64,000 nt of DNA from Diogma glabrata (GCA_963693315.1 OY856188.1:159568193-159632192); one strand, 5' to 3'; shown: positions 22,403 through 33,649, counted from the stretch's first letter. Numbers and translations are program-made. The notes: generated from the sequence alone by a model not told the origin.

Positions 22403-23123
22403 ATGGCAGTTGTAGAAGAATCTTTTATAACCGATGATAAAGGGGTTAGGACTAGAAAATTAAAAACTAGCTTGGATCAGTATAACATATACGTCAATTT
22501 TATGTTAGCTGATCCAAGTTTCAAAAGCGGAATTGTAAATCCAACGATGCCGGATGAATATTTTGCAGCAAAATGGGAGGAACTCAGCATTAAGCTTAAT
22601 AGCTGTGGATCTGGTCCGCAGTTAACTGTTACAGAATGGAAGAAGGTATTTTTTAAACGCCAAACTAAATTAAACATTTTCTTAATATGTAAATTTTTCA
22701 GAGGTTTACTGACTGGAAAAACACCACCCGGGCAAAAGCACGGAAAATATTAGCTTATAAAAGAGGAACAGGTGGTGGTGGCCCTTGCTCAATTAAATTG
22801 GCAGATGTTGAAGAAAGAGCCATTGCTATGTGGGGTGTTGTCTGCATCGAAGGGACACCATTATTAACACTATCCAGTGGATTGGAAGAACCCCTTGTAA
22901 TGTTAAAAAACATCAATTTTTCATGAAAATTAGAATTAAATTTTTCTTTGTTATAGAAGCAAATAATGGAAGAAGGAAAACCAAAAAGGGTGATTCACAA
23001 TCAATTATATATGCAAAAAAATTAATAAAAATTAAACAGAAAAAACTAAAACTTGATTTAGCGAAATTAAAATATTTGCATCCAAATTTTAAATTTGATG
23101 AATCTTCAGATTCATCATCATAA
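22403..23123 (+). CDS. Harbinger Myb/SANT-like DNA-binding protein
   Basis: The second protein of PIF/Harbinger elements, which binds the transposon ends and helps the transposase enter the nucleus (known for the superfamily). Exon 1 is 22,403-22,645 (81 codons: a trihelix/SANT-like region with QYNIYVNFML, AAKWEELSIKLNS and TVTEWKK). The intron is 22,646-22,701 (GT...TTTTTCAG), and exon 2 starts at 22,702 with RFTDWKNTTRAKARK, then the Gly-rich GTGGGGPC and a conserved LADVEERAI helix. A Lys-rich coiled-coil tail with an acidic Ser end, LKLDLAKLKYLHPNFKFD, is encoded at 22,957-23,123. Its joint to exon 2 is unclear: the obvious GT at 22,897 gives the wrong phase, so a different donor or a frameshift is needed. 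Reading straight on, exon 2 stops at 22,926. Confidence 0.75.
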
Positions 23124-23200
23124 CTTTCAATACTCAAATTAAATAAATTAAATGTTTATTCCAATTCAATAAAACCGTTTATTTAATATAACCGTTCTTT

Positions 23201-24558
23201 TTAATCACATAAAATTATTCCTGACGTATTCAGCACGCGCACGGGCTCCCAAATCCATCTTTTACTTTGAATGTTTTCTTCCTCGCTATCATCTTGTATT
23301 GGCTCTAAAATTTTATTATTTACTAAAATATTATGTAAAATTGTACAAGCATAAATTATTAAGCCTGCTTTTGCTGGATGATAATGCAGTACTCTGTGTT
23401 TTAAAAGACATCTAAATCTTGCTTTTAGAATGCCGTTGGTCCTCTCAATGACGTTTCTCGATGTCTTATGTTGGTTGTTGAAGTGGTATTCAGGTGAGTT
23501 TAAACTTGTTGACCGAAACGGCGTAAAAAGCCATGGTTCTAAGGCATATCCACTATCACCTATAAGGCGTGTCACATGATCGCCGTTCTCATAATTTCTT
23601 TTTAAAAAGTGTCTTATGTTTGACACTTGAAAAATAGCAGAATCATGAACAGACCCTGGGTAGCGAGCATCACAAGCAATAATTTTACAGTCTGAATTAC
23701 AAATCTAAACAAAATAATAGTTAAATTTTTTAGCAATATCAATTTTTTCGTTTACTCACGAGCATGACGTTAATAGAGTGATAACTTTTTCTGTTGATAT
23801 AAACATTTGGTGGATGATCAACGTCATTGAATGAGGGAGCAATAATTGACACATGATTTCCATCAATAGCACCAATAGTTCCTCTACAACCCCATTTTAA
23901 AAAAAAACTGAAAATACATAATGTTAAGATATACATATATATTTCTAGTTTTAAATACAGGTGCGTCTTACCCCTCTTTTGCTTTGTTAATCGTTTCGTT
24001 GGTAGTGGGAAATAAAATGTACTTATTAAAAAGTTTTTTAACAATTAATTCACATATTTCACCAATAAATCTCGAAGCAGATGATTGGCTCATAGCATTA
24101 AAAGAGTTAGAAGCTGCAGCTTTCTGGTACGACCCATATCCCAAAAAATGAAGCGTCATTAAAAACTAAAAAAAAAGTAAAACAAAATTTGTTTGGTTAA
24201 CCTTTTTACACTTTTATTTAATTAAATACCAATCCAATAATACCTTTATGAAAAACGGAATCGCGTTTTCTCTTTCAGGACCTTCAACAAAAACTTGTAG
24301 CTCACTTATTATATCATGTGCTATAGTTTTTGGTAGTCTATATAATTTTAAAAAGTGACTATCTGGAATTAAAAACGGATTTGCGGTATCTCTTAAATGC
24401 TTTAAGCACCGCGAGTAGTAGGTATTTACATCTTGTCTATAAAAATTACAACTATATTTAAACATTACATGTTTAAAACAAAAGCTTTTTCTAATAAAAT
24501 ATTGTTACCTTGGATTAGAATTTCCCAATAATAGTTCTAACACAATAAAACAACTCAT
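23201..24558 (-). CDS. PIF/Harbinger DDE transposase (HARBI1-like), 5 exons
   Basis: Catalyses cut-and-paste of the element. Exons on the minus strand are 24,558-24,509, 24,436-24,244, 24,165-23,972, 23,907-23,760 and 23,704-23,201. All have GT-AG borders, all phases agree, and the total of 1,089 nt gives 362 residues plus stop, about the family's usual length. The catalytic triad is visible: Asp161 in GAIDGNHV, Asp245 in IGDSGYALEPWLFTPF, and Glu282 in NVIERTNGILKARFRCL. The helix-rich N-terminus includes YRLPKTIAHDIISEL, and QSSASRFIGEICELIV follows. The first exon was set by the ATG at 24,558, whose last codon is completed across the splice (NPR/QDV). There are no stops or frameshifts. It converges on the Myb-like gene, leaving 77 bp between stops. 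Confidence 0.92.
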
Positions 24559-24762
24559 TTCAAATTTTTTTTAGTTATTTTGTTAATCAAAATCACTTTT
24601 ATTTACGTATGTTATTTTTACGTGATTAAAAACCTCTCTGTTAAAAATAACGATTAGTTTGACAGCTATAACATAACAGAGAACGGTCTGAATACCGATT
24701 CGGTCAAAATCGTTATTTTTTAAATAACAGAGCGAATTAACAGAAACAGAATTGACCCGTTA

Positions 24763-25320
24763 GTTTATAACGCCATTTTTATAATTTTCCTTCAGAACAA
24801 AAAAAACTGATTCCCGACAGTTATATGCACAACGAATTTTATCTTTAGAACAAAAAATAACGCGTGTCCTTAACTTTCACAAGTAGTTAGATATAAAATG
24901 AGCTTCAATTTAGTTTAAAAAAAAAAGGCTATGCCATCTTTTCTTATGATACACCGATTTGTTCCTATGTTACACCGCTAAAAATTATTTCGTAGTAGAA
25001 AAACTACTGAATCGATTTTCATAAATGATATGTCGTTGAATAGGTATTAAAACGAAGTTTTTAAAAATGTACACTGTTAATTTTTTGAAATAATTTTTAA
25101 CGGTGTAACATAAGAAAAAAACGGTGTAATTGAAAAAAAGATGGCATAGCCTTTTTTTTTTTTTTTAAACTAAATTGAAGCTTATTTTATATCTAACCAC
25201 TTGTGAAAGTTTGGGAGATGCGTTATTTTTTGTTTTAAAGATAAAATTCGTTGTGCATATGACTGTCGGGAATCAGTTTTTTTTGTTCTGAAGGAAAATT
25301 ATAAAAATGGCGATTTTTAG
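24763..25320. repeat. head-to-head junction of inverted repeats
   Basis: 24,763-24,992 is an inverted, 24,993-25,320 a direct, copy of the outer repeat. The second half begins at GTAGAAAAACTACTGAATCG, and the first half is cut at AAAAATTATTTC. The two inner elements therefore abut by truncated ends rather than complete ones. Confidence 0.75.
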
Positions 25321-25576
25321 ATTCAGATTTTTTTTATGTTAAATATCAAATATTTTATTATTAAATGAACTTTTTAAAAAGCAATTTCTTTCAAGTTCAG
25401 CAAAATTTTGCGACATTTTGACTCGACCCTTTTTAATTTGGTTTATTTTTAGTTTATAGATAGCCTTTGATAAATGAAAAATACGGCTTCAAGTAGAATT
25501 TTTTTTAAATATAATAATATAAATTATTATATTTTTAAATATAATAATATAATTATAATAACAATATAATTATAAT

Positions 25577-26841
25577 AACAAACAACAGTAATGCTACGCG
25601 TCATTTGGTTGAAAAAAGTAAAATTCTACATGAAAATAATTTTCAGCATTCATCTGCGACGGATAAAAGAGGTGTATCCACAACAGATATAAATGTTGTG
25701 GAGCAGTTCTGAAAAAGTGATGAAATCAGTAGATTATTGCCAGGCAAACGAGATGCAATATCTTTTAAAAAAGGAGATGAGCGCATAAAAACACAAAAGC
25801 GCTTATTGCTATGTACATTAAATGAAGCTTATGTGGAGTTTAAAAATAAGTTTCCTGATGTGAAAATAGGATTTACTAAATTCACGTCCCTTCAACCACA
25901 AGAATGTATAAAATTATCCCAAGGAGTTCATAATGTGTGCGTGTGTACCATACATCAAAATATAAAACTAATGATTCAACACTCTAAGATGTCTTGAATT
26001 ACTGATGCTGCTTTCCAGAATTATAAAACATTAATTGACTTTGTTTCATGTGGTGAATTAACAGAAGATTGTCATACTTTGAAGTGCAATGAATGTTCAA
26101 AAAAACTTCAACAACTGGAAGAAAAATTACTAAATGATTTTGACGTTAAAGGAATCCTTCAAGTCAAATATCAACAATGGAATACCAGTGATCGATGCAA
26201 TTTGGTTACTTTAATAGAAACTGTAGAATAATTTCTGAAAAAATTTGTTTAGCGTTTACAAATTTTGATACCACACAACTTTATAGCAAAACAGCAATCT
26301 ACATTCATTGAGGAAAGAAAAAAAAATTAGAACCAGGAAGTGCTTCGTTCAAGGGGATTTTTCTGAAAACTACGGCTTCATAATTCAGGATGCGGTTCAA
26401 GGCTATTATTTTAATAATTCACAAGCTACTATTCATCCATTTGTCATTTATTTTAAAAGTGCCGCAAGTGAATATATACAGCACCGAACTTTTATACTCA
26501 TTTCGGATATAAACGATCACAACAGTACTACAGTCCATCTTTTCATTACAAAACTTATTGAATTCATCAAAACGCATATAAATTCTAATATTACGAAAAT
26601 AATTTATAACACTGACGGTGCACCTTCTCAATACAAAAATAAACATAACCTAATTAACTTATGCCACCACAAAAAAGACTTTAAGGTTGATGCAGAATGG
26701 CATTTTCATGCTACCAGCCATGGAAAGGGACCTTGTGATGGAATTGGTGGTACACTGAAGCGTGTTGCACACCGTTATAGTATAGGCAGCAAAGATATTT
26801 TTGATACACCAAAAAAACTTTTCGAATGGGCTTTAAAATAG
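25577..26841 (+). pseudogene. transposase-like protein, unclassified family, right copy
   Basis: The sister of the left copy in opposite orientation and more complete. The frame starts by about 25,577 (a region with SRLLPGKRDAISF) and passes KRLLLCTLNEAYVEFKNKF and VCVCTIH to a TGA at 25,995 where the left copy has TGG. It then continues through KCNECSKKLQQLEEKL and QVKYQQWNTSDRCNL. Reading frame is restored at 26,308-26,841 with GDFSENYGFIIQDAVQG, IHPFVIYFK, ILISDIND, YNTDGAPSQYKN, NLINLCHHKKDF, AEWHFHATSHGKGPCDGIGG and TPKKLFEWAL. The Asp residues in GDFSENY and NTDGAPSQ are likely metal ligands of an RNase H-like fold (inference). Several stops and frameshifts make it nonfunctional. Confidence 0.7.
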
Positions 26842-27454
26842 GAATCTACCATGAACTTTGGATATGGTGTGGAACTCAAAAGTTTCATTCTTTTGTACCA
26901 TTAGATACTAAGACAACAAATGCAAAAATGTTTTCCTACTCAAAAGAAACTTTTAAATGTAAAATAAGTAAATAATTTTTAATAACTATATTTATTTTCT
27001 TTAACCTACATATATAATTTGTATAATATTTCAAAAAGTTTATTCAATAATAAAATATTTGTAATTTAATGTTAAAATACAATCTTTGACTTTATGATTC
27101 CATAATAACATAATACGAACATAATACTTCTCCAGTCAAAAGTTCCTAAATATATTTAGTTATTTATACGGCTTTTTTGTTTGCAGTCGAGACTGTCAAA
27201 TTATTTTTTATAAGAGTGACAAGTAATTACAAAAAGTGACAAATAAACATTTCATTTTTTATGCCATCTTATACAAAGAAAATAATTGCAGAACTGTTTT
27301 CCTATTCAAAAGAAACTTCTGTTTGTAAAATACGTAAATCATTTTTAACAATTGTATTTATTTTCTTTATTGTACTACATATATAATTTTTATAATATTT
27401 TAAAAAGTTCATCTAATAATAAAATATTTGACATTTAACATAAAAAAAATCTCT
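26842..27454. repeat. noncoding arm of the right unclassified element
   Basis: Inverted match of 20,291-20,900 on the left side. AT-rich, with no gene and two related sub-blocks containing CTACATATATAATTT-type sequence. Confidence 0.7.
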
Positions 27455-27890
27455 TAGTTTATAACGCCATTTTTATAATTTTCCTTCAGAACAAAAAAAA
27501 CTGATTCCCGACAGTCATATGCACAACGAATTTTATCTTTAAAACAAAAAATAACTCATCTCCCAAACTTTCACAAGTGGTTAGATATAAAATAAGCTTC
27601 AATTTAGTTTAAAAAAAAAAAAAAGGCTATGCCATCTTTTTTTCAATTACACCGTTTTTTTCTTATGTTACACCGTTAAAAATTATTTCAAAAAATTAAC
27701 AGTGTACATTTTTAAAAACTTTGTTTTAATACCTATTCAACGACATATCATTTATGAAAATCGATTCGGTAGTTTTTCTACAATCGCTCGTCAAAATGCA
27801 CTCACATCACAAAATTGCAAAAAATTGAGGGTGCCCCCTGTGAAGACCCCTGGTCGAAAAAAAAAATTCTAAGAGAACTTGTATTTTTAT
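27455..27890. repeat. outer inverted repeat (right) of the 8-kb inverted pair
   Basis: Inverted copy of 19,865-20,290. It preserves the undisturbed Harbinger target CTCTTAGTTTATAACGCC near 27,454-27,471. Confidence 0.85.
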
Positions 27891-27934
27891 TTATCAAAGA
27901 CTATCTATAAACAAAAAATAATCAAAATTAAAAG

Positions 27935-28134
27935 NNNNNNNNNNNNNNNNNNNNNNNNNNNNNNNNNNNNNNNNNNNNNNNNNNNNNNNNNNNNNNNNNN
28001 NNNNNNNNNNNNNNNNNNNNNNNNNNNNNNNNNNNNNNNNNNNNNNNNNNNNNNNNNNNNNNNNNNNNNNNNNNNNNNNNNNNNNNNNNNNNNNNNNNNN
28101 NNNNNNNNNNNNNNNNNNNNNNNNNNNNNNNNNN
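27935..28134. other. assembly gap, 200 N
   Basis: Exactly 200 N, a conventional placeholder; the true size is unknown. ORFs across it are meaningless. It falls at the end of the large inverted repeat, where assemblers often fail. Confidence 1.
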
Positions 28135-28675
28135 GTGTGCGCGAGGGAATGGCCAAAGAAATATAACTTCCACCGTCTGGTCCGACGCAGACCCTACTTT
28201 TTTCTTTTTGTTAATTTTGTCTTAAGATTTGTAAAAATAATTTGTTGTGATTTGTTTATAATTTTTGTAAATATTCTCATTAAATAATTTGGTTAATTTA
28301 AAAGTTTTTTGATTCTATCTGTTAAATTTGGAATATATTTTAAAGAACCAAACATATTATTATTGGTTATTGGTCAATTGTGAAGTTGAATGATGTTGTA
28401 CAAAATTAGTTTTTTGTGTTTGTTTTCAATAATTAATTTTTTAATTAGTTCTAAGGGATAATTGTTATTTACCAAAATAGTTATCATTTCATTTATGTTA
28501 TTGTTTATAAATATAGGATGTTTTAGTGAATAGACTCTATTTATGAAAGATTTCACTACATTCAATTTTATTGTTTTAAGATGTAAAGAAAAATAGTTTA
28601 ATATACGTCCTGAATTTAAATCTTTTTTGTACCAACTTGTAATAATTTTGTTATCGTCTCTATATAAAGTCATAT

Positions 28676-31046
28676 AGTCCAGGAAAATTAGGGGTTTCAC
28701 CTCGGAATGAGAGATAGTCGGCTGTAAACTTGTATAAACCTTTATTTTGGCACCCTAAATCTTGTCTCAAAACCTACTTATCGTAGGGTGTCCGCGTCTA
28801 CAGATTTTCCAAGGTCAAAGGTAAAAAAATCGATTTTACACACATTTATTGCAAATATCTCGTTTCCTATGGGCTTTATGCTATTTGTATATATAATAAA
28901 TATTGTAGAGGATTAAATTTTCTACAACTTTTGTTTAAACATTTTTTTATATATTGAACCATTTTTGAGATAGAGAGCAGAGCGCGCGCAGTGTTTAACT
29001 ATTTAGAGTATCATTCGAGGTCAACCTGTAGTCTCAATTTAAAACATGCTGTATAAAGTTTATAAACTATTGATAAATATATGATTCTAAATAATTCGCA
29101 TTTTTTATTAACTATTACGCATAGTTAATATTTTTTTCCATAATTCAGTATCTATTCATTTAATAATACTTACCTACTCGTGTAATTATAAAGTTATTAA
29201 GGAAATAGTAAATTCTTGTATGAGCTTAGAATGATAGCAATTCTCACGAGGATTAAATTTCCCGTAACGAGCGAAGCGAGTGGAGGGAATCATTCGAGTG
29301 AAGGATTGCCATCATCCTATGCGAATACAAGATGCTATTTTATCCGCGACAGTAAAATATTTCGATTAATTTCCAGTTTGCCTGCTAAAGTTTTTGTCAG
29401 CATGTTAAAATATGTAAATCATAGATAGCATAGAAACAAAACAATTGACATAACGGAACCATTGTTAGATATAGATTTACTTGTTATTTTAATTGGGCGT
29501 ACCATATCTCATCAACAAAAATTTTCTTTAAAAAAGTTGGCAAAGGAAATGTAAAAACTGAAATATACTGTTCCAAAAGTTTTGATAAATATCCTCGTTG
29601 TAAAAAACACATATTGTTTCTGCCCGCAATAAGTGGTTGTGACACGACTTCTGCGCTCTTTAGAAAAGGAAAAAAAACTTTTGTAAAAACACTAGAGAGA
29701 CTTCCGAATTTGGATCAAATTGCTGCAGCATTTGAAGAAGGAAATTGCCCAGTTCAATCATTATTTGAGAATGGAGTGCGAACCTTGTTGGCAATCTATA
29801 ATGTTCCAAAATCTGAGGACTGTATCAATCGTCTTCGCTATGCACAGTTCATCAAATTAACAAAACTGCATAAACCTGTGCAGTTATCAAATCTTCCACC
29901 AACGAGTGCAGCAGCTCACCAACATTTCAAGCGTGTTTATTATCAAGTTCAGACTTGGTTAGGGCATGACTTAGAACCCCAGAATTGGGGTTGGATAATG
30001 CGTGATGAAGTCCTGGAACCTGTTATGACAATGAATCCACCAGCTCCGGAGGAATTGATTAACACAATATTCTGCAACTGCAAGAATGGTTGTGGTTCGC
30101 GATGTGGATGCAGGAAAGCAGGGTTGCAGTGCTCTTTAGCTTGCGGGCAGTGTAATGGGCAAGCTTGTCTTAATGCTTCACCATATCAGAGTGATATCAA
30201 TGAAGACGGTACTTTTGATCCCGAAATCCTGGAAGAACAGACAAATGACGTTGAAGACGAGAACACAGAGGAATTTGAAATTTTACAGCGACTGGAAGAC
30301 AATGATGAAGAAGAAGAAGAAAATTGAAATTAGAACTTGTAGTTTTTTTTATTATTATTATTCAATTTTTAAATTTCAACGTTCATATATGTATGGAACG
30401 GTATTTTTCAATAAAAACATTAATTAAAAATTTAATTCTGTTCTTTTTATTTAGTTAGGAAGTAAATAGTATAAATTATATTAGAATTAAAAAATAATTA
30501 AAGTATTTCCCTTAATAACTTTATAATTACACGAGTAGGTAAGTGTTATTAAATGAATATATACTGAATTATGGAAAAAAATATTAACTATAACGTAATA
30601 GTTAATAAAAAATGCAAATTATTTAGAATCATATATTTATCAATAGTTTATAAACTTTATACAGCATGTTTTAAATTGAGACTACAGGTTGACCTCGAAT
30701 GATACTCTAAATAGTTAAACACTGCGCGCGCTCTGCTCTCTATCTCAAAAATGGTTCAATATATAAAAAAATGTTTAAACAAAAGTTGTAGAGAATTTAA
30801 TCCTCTACAATATTTATTATATATACAAATAGCATAAAGCCCATAGGAAACGAGATATTTGCAATAAATGTGTATAAAATCGATTTTTTTACCTTTGACC
30901 TTGGAAAATCTGAAGACGCGGACACCCTACGATAAGTAGGTTTTGAGACAAGATTTAGGGTGCCAAAATAAAGGTTTATACAAGTTTACAGCCGACTATC
31001 TCTCATTCCGAGATATTTGCCTTTATTTGACTAATTTTCCTGGACT
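28676..31046. mobile_element. long-TIR element inserted in the Penelope-like element
   Basis: Inverted arms of about 500 bp: about 28,710-29,215 on the left and 30,505-31,015 on the right (shared GAATGAGAGATAGTCGGCTG, CTACGATAAGTAGG complement, GAGCGCGCGCAGTG). The outermost 17 bp, TAGTCCAGGAAAATTAG (28,676) and its complement (31,030), are also inverted although they belong to or resemble Penelope coding DNA. Between the arms lies one coding remnant of a Cys-rich protein. Superfamily not assigned. Confidence 0.75.
29440..30327 (+). pseudogene. GCDTTSA / Cys-rich (CXC-type) element protein, C-terminal part
   Basis: Open for 237 codons from the ATG at 29,614, but homologous coding clearly starts earlier. 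In another frame 29,470-29,520 reads DIDLLVILIGRTISHQQKF, then after a frameshift GKGNVKTEIY, and KHILFLPAISGCDTTSALF leads into the open part. The middle is helical (VYYQVQTWLGHDLEPQNWGW). The C-terminus has a dense Cys cluster, CNCKNGCGSRCGCRKAG followed by CSLACGQCNGQAC, resembling a CXC zinc-binding domain, and an acidic tail. The pair DIDLLVLL-like strand plus GCDT...GKGK recalls PIN/FEN-type nucleases (inference from motif spacing). The N-terminal half is missing, so it is not autonomous. Confidence 0.6.
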
Positions 31047-31919
31047 AATATCTAAAAAATTAATTTGCCCTTGGTTTTCTTTTTCAACTGTAAAATTTAT
31101 TTGATGATCAAATGAATGAAAAATATTTAAAGTATGTTGAATTAAATTTTCTGGTAAGATCAAAAGAACATCATCAACATATCTTTCAATGAAGGTAGGT
31201 TTTATATTTAGTTTTTGAATGAAAACATTAAATAATTTATCCAAAACTAAAACAGGCCTGGAGAAATTGATTGACCCACATAGCAAAACCACTTTTTTCT
31301 TTAAAAAATTTGTTTTCAAAAGAAAAAACACTGTCTATTTCAATACAATGTTTTACTAAAATTATAAATTCTGCTAAATTAAGTTCAGTATGACTTTTAA
31401 TTTCATCCCATCTGTGTTTTTCTTGAATCGCAATTTCTTGAATCGCAAGATCTCTTGGAATATTTGTAAAATCACTAAAAAGTGAAGTTACATCGAAAAA
31501 AACTAGAATATCATCTTCATTTGGAGTGACATTTTGTAACATATTTTTAAGTTCAAAAGAGTTCTTTACAGTGTATGGGCTATTTTTGTTAATTTTCATT
31601 AAAATGTGCTCAAATATTTGGATATATTGGAATTGGGTGAATTTACTATACTAACTATGTGTCTTAATGGTATTCCTGGTTTATGTAATTTAGGGAGTCC
31701 ATAAATTCTTGGTAAATTTGGTTGTTTAACTTTAAGTTGTTTAAATATAGAGAATTGGAAATAAGTTTTTTGTTTGCCATCAATTCTAGATCTTTATTGT
31801 TGAGGATTTTTCTTATTAGGTTTGATTGTAGTTTTTCATAAATATTATCATCATTTAGAAGTAAAAACATTTTTTCTACTACCCAACATAAAAATCTACT
31901 TTCGATGTTTGTTCATTGC

Positions 31920-32630
31920 ATCGTAAACTTCTTTTTCGTCACCAGTGATAGAAAAACCTATACGAATTACTTTCGTACCTAGTGACGCAAGTAATTTTTT
32001 AAAAGCCATCTATTTTCTAATTTCTTAACTAGAATAAGCCATCCTAGAATACCCGTTAAGTGAATCAATTGATTGAATGAAATAATTTGGCTGGTGTTAA
32101 TTTGTCTCTGTTGGGAAGATGATGTTAATTTATTTTTGAATTATATACGGACAACATATATTAAAATTGTAAAATAGTAATAGTTAAATATATAATATTC
32201 ATATATTCCTTTTAAATAGTATGATAAAAAACAGTTGGTGTTAAGATATTTTTAAAAAAATTATTTCACCTTTGTGAAATGAAACGAAAAAAAAATATTT
32301 ATTTTACGTAATAGTTATTTATTTATCTAGAACGAAAAGTGAAACTTTAAAGTACAAACTAGTTGTTTACGGCCGAGGCCGAAATTACTAGTGAGTACCT
32401 TTAAAAACACTTTTCGTTTGAGGTGAATACAAAATTTATTTCATACTGGAAATTTATTAAAATAAAAAGAAATGAGTTTTAAATTTTGCTAAAATTATTC
32501 GTAATAATAAAGTAAACGGTAACCAACCTAATATTTAGTAAACAAACAAAATAACATATAGCAACCAAAAAGACCCGTCTATTGAATTTGAATAATTTGT
32601 TATTTTTGAATAATTTGTTTTCAATTATTT
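31920..32630. other. no gene; one strong hairpin
   Basis: AT-rich. At about 32,331-32,422 CGAAAAGTGAAACTTTAAAG and ACAAACTAGT pair with ACTAGTGAGTACC and TTTAAAAACACTTTTCG around a GC-rich loop (GGCCGAGGCCG). The hairpin lies upstream of the Penelope-like RT and may belong to that element's terminal repeat, but I found no hammerhead ribozyme core. Confidence 0.5.
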
Positions 32631-32638
32631 CTGTTAAA

Positions 32639-32880
32639 ATGGATGCAAATGAGATTCCCCAAGATATTCTCGATGAAACTGATTCTGTAAAGAAGAGTTT
32701 GCTGCCAAATAAATCACGGAATCAATTCGAAAAGGTATACGAGTAGAGACGGGAAAAACTGCAGGGAGAGAGTAATGCTGTTGGAACCTTGAAAACGCTT
32801 AACACGCCTGTCCTAGAAATTTTTAATGCAGCAACAACAACTAACAATCTAGTAAATTCTATGTCCTCTCAATCGTCTGT
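32639..32880 (+). pseudogene. N-terminal fragment of a Crypton-like tyrosine-recombinase protein
   Basis: From the ATG at 32,639 the frame reads EIPQDILDETDSVKKSLLPN and KSRNQFEKVYE, then TAG at 32,744, and continues open with a Ser/Thr-rich linker to 32,880. The LLPxKSxxxYExxY pattern is what I know from the SAM-like N-terminus of Crypton-type recombinases and related insect proteins. It is cut off by the (ATT)n tail of the neighbouring LINE. No catalytic region is present. Confidence 0.45.
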
Positions 32881-33649
32881 GATAATAATAATAATAATAA
32901 TTTGTATTTTTATTTCTAATACAAATACAATACCATAGAACTTTATCAAAAACAGTTTATACCAAAATATCACCTTTTATATTACCATTACATTAATTGA
33001 AATAAAAATATTAGGTGTAAAACAAAAGTGCTATCAGCACTTGTTTTGTAAAACACCTTCGACTTGTATCACGTAACGAAAATCCAACATTGTGAGGTGA
33101 TGGATTTGAATTAAATATGTACATTTAATTTTTCATCGACAATCCTAATTCTAATAATATAGCTAAAAATATAATTTTACACTTAAAATTCAACTGTATA
33201 TAATTAAACATTAAGACTCAACATATTAATTAATATACATACATATAAAACAAAAAAAAAATCAAAATTTACTAAAATAAAAAGAGTTGAAAAAAGAGAA
33301 GCAACAACAAAGTATATTTTAAAAGTAATTTCGAGACTCATTAGTATCTGTTGTATAGAACTTCAACATCATCCAAACTGAAAAGCCATACTTTCAATTG
33401 TTTCAGTAATTCGAAACGGGTATCCGACATTTTTATTTGATCTGGTAAAGCATTATAAAGAAAGGGAGCTATAAAATTATAATATTTCATGCAATATTCC
33501 CTTCTGGTAAAAGGAACAAAACAGTGATTTCTTGTTCGAAGATGGTGCCGTTTATTACTAACCACAACTTTATAGCCACCCCTAATATAAAATATTCTCA
33601 GAACCTTAAATATGAAAATGTACCTTAACGGAAAAATAGAAGCCATTTA

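Larger units (their letters stand above)
22101..24759. mobile_element. PIF/Harbinger DNA transposon, apparently complete
   Basis: 2,659 bp with terminal inverted repeats reading GGGTCAATTCTGATTCTGTT on the left and, reverse-complemented, GGGTCAATTCTGTTTCTGTT on the right. It is flanked by the 3-bp duplication TTA (22,098-22,100 and 24,760-24,762), the size and base composition known for PIF/Harbinger. The empty site, CTCTTAGTTTATAACGCC, is preserved at about 27,454-27,471 in the sister repeat. Two convergent genes fill it: a Myb/SANT-like protein on plus and a DDE transposase on minus, the standard gene pair of this superfamily. Confidence 0.95.
28374..31870 (-). pseudogene. Penelope-like retroelement reverse transcriptase, split and decayed
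   Basis: Remains of a Penelope-like RT read from 31,870 leftward. There is an N-terminal stretch, then (about 31,710-31,665) GLPKLHKPG, which is typical of this clade. FFDVTSLFSDFTNIPRDLAI (31,500, first catalytic Asp) follows, then ENKFFKEKSGFAM near 31,290 and FIERYVDDVLLILPE (31,190, catalytic YVDD). QINFLDI lies at 31,060, where a foreign element interrupts. Coding resumes at 28,700 with FLDYMTLYRDDNKIITSWY and ILNYFSLHLK. Several frameshifts and stops occur (31,600-31,660, 31,230-31,330). The C-terminal GIY-YIG endonuclease of the family is not seen; the sequence ends about 28,374, 240 bp from the assembly gap. Confidence 0.85.

Noticed and set aside
27879..28173. ORFs spanning the N run
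   Set aside because: They consist mostly of undetermined bases.
32331..32422. Hammerhead ribozyme associated with the Penelope-like element
   Set aside because: A good hairpin exists, but the CTGATGA and GAAA core motifs are absent on both strands.
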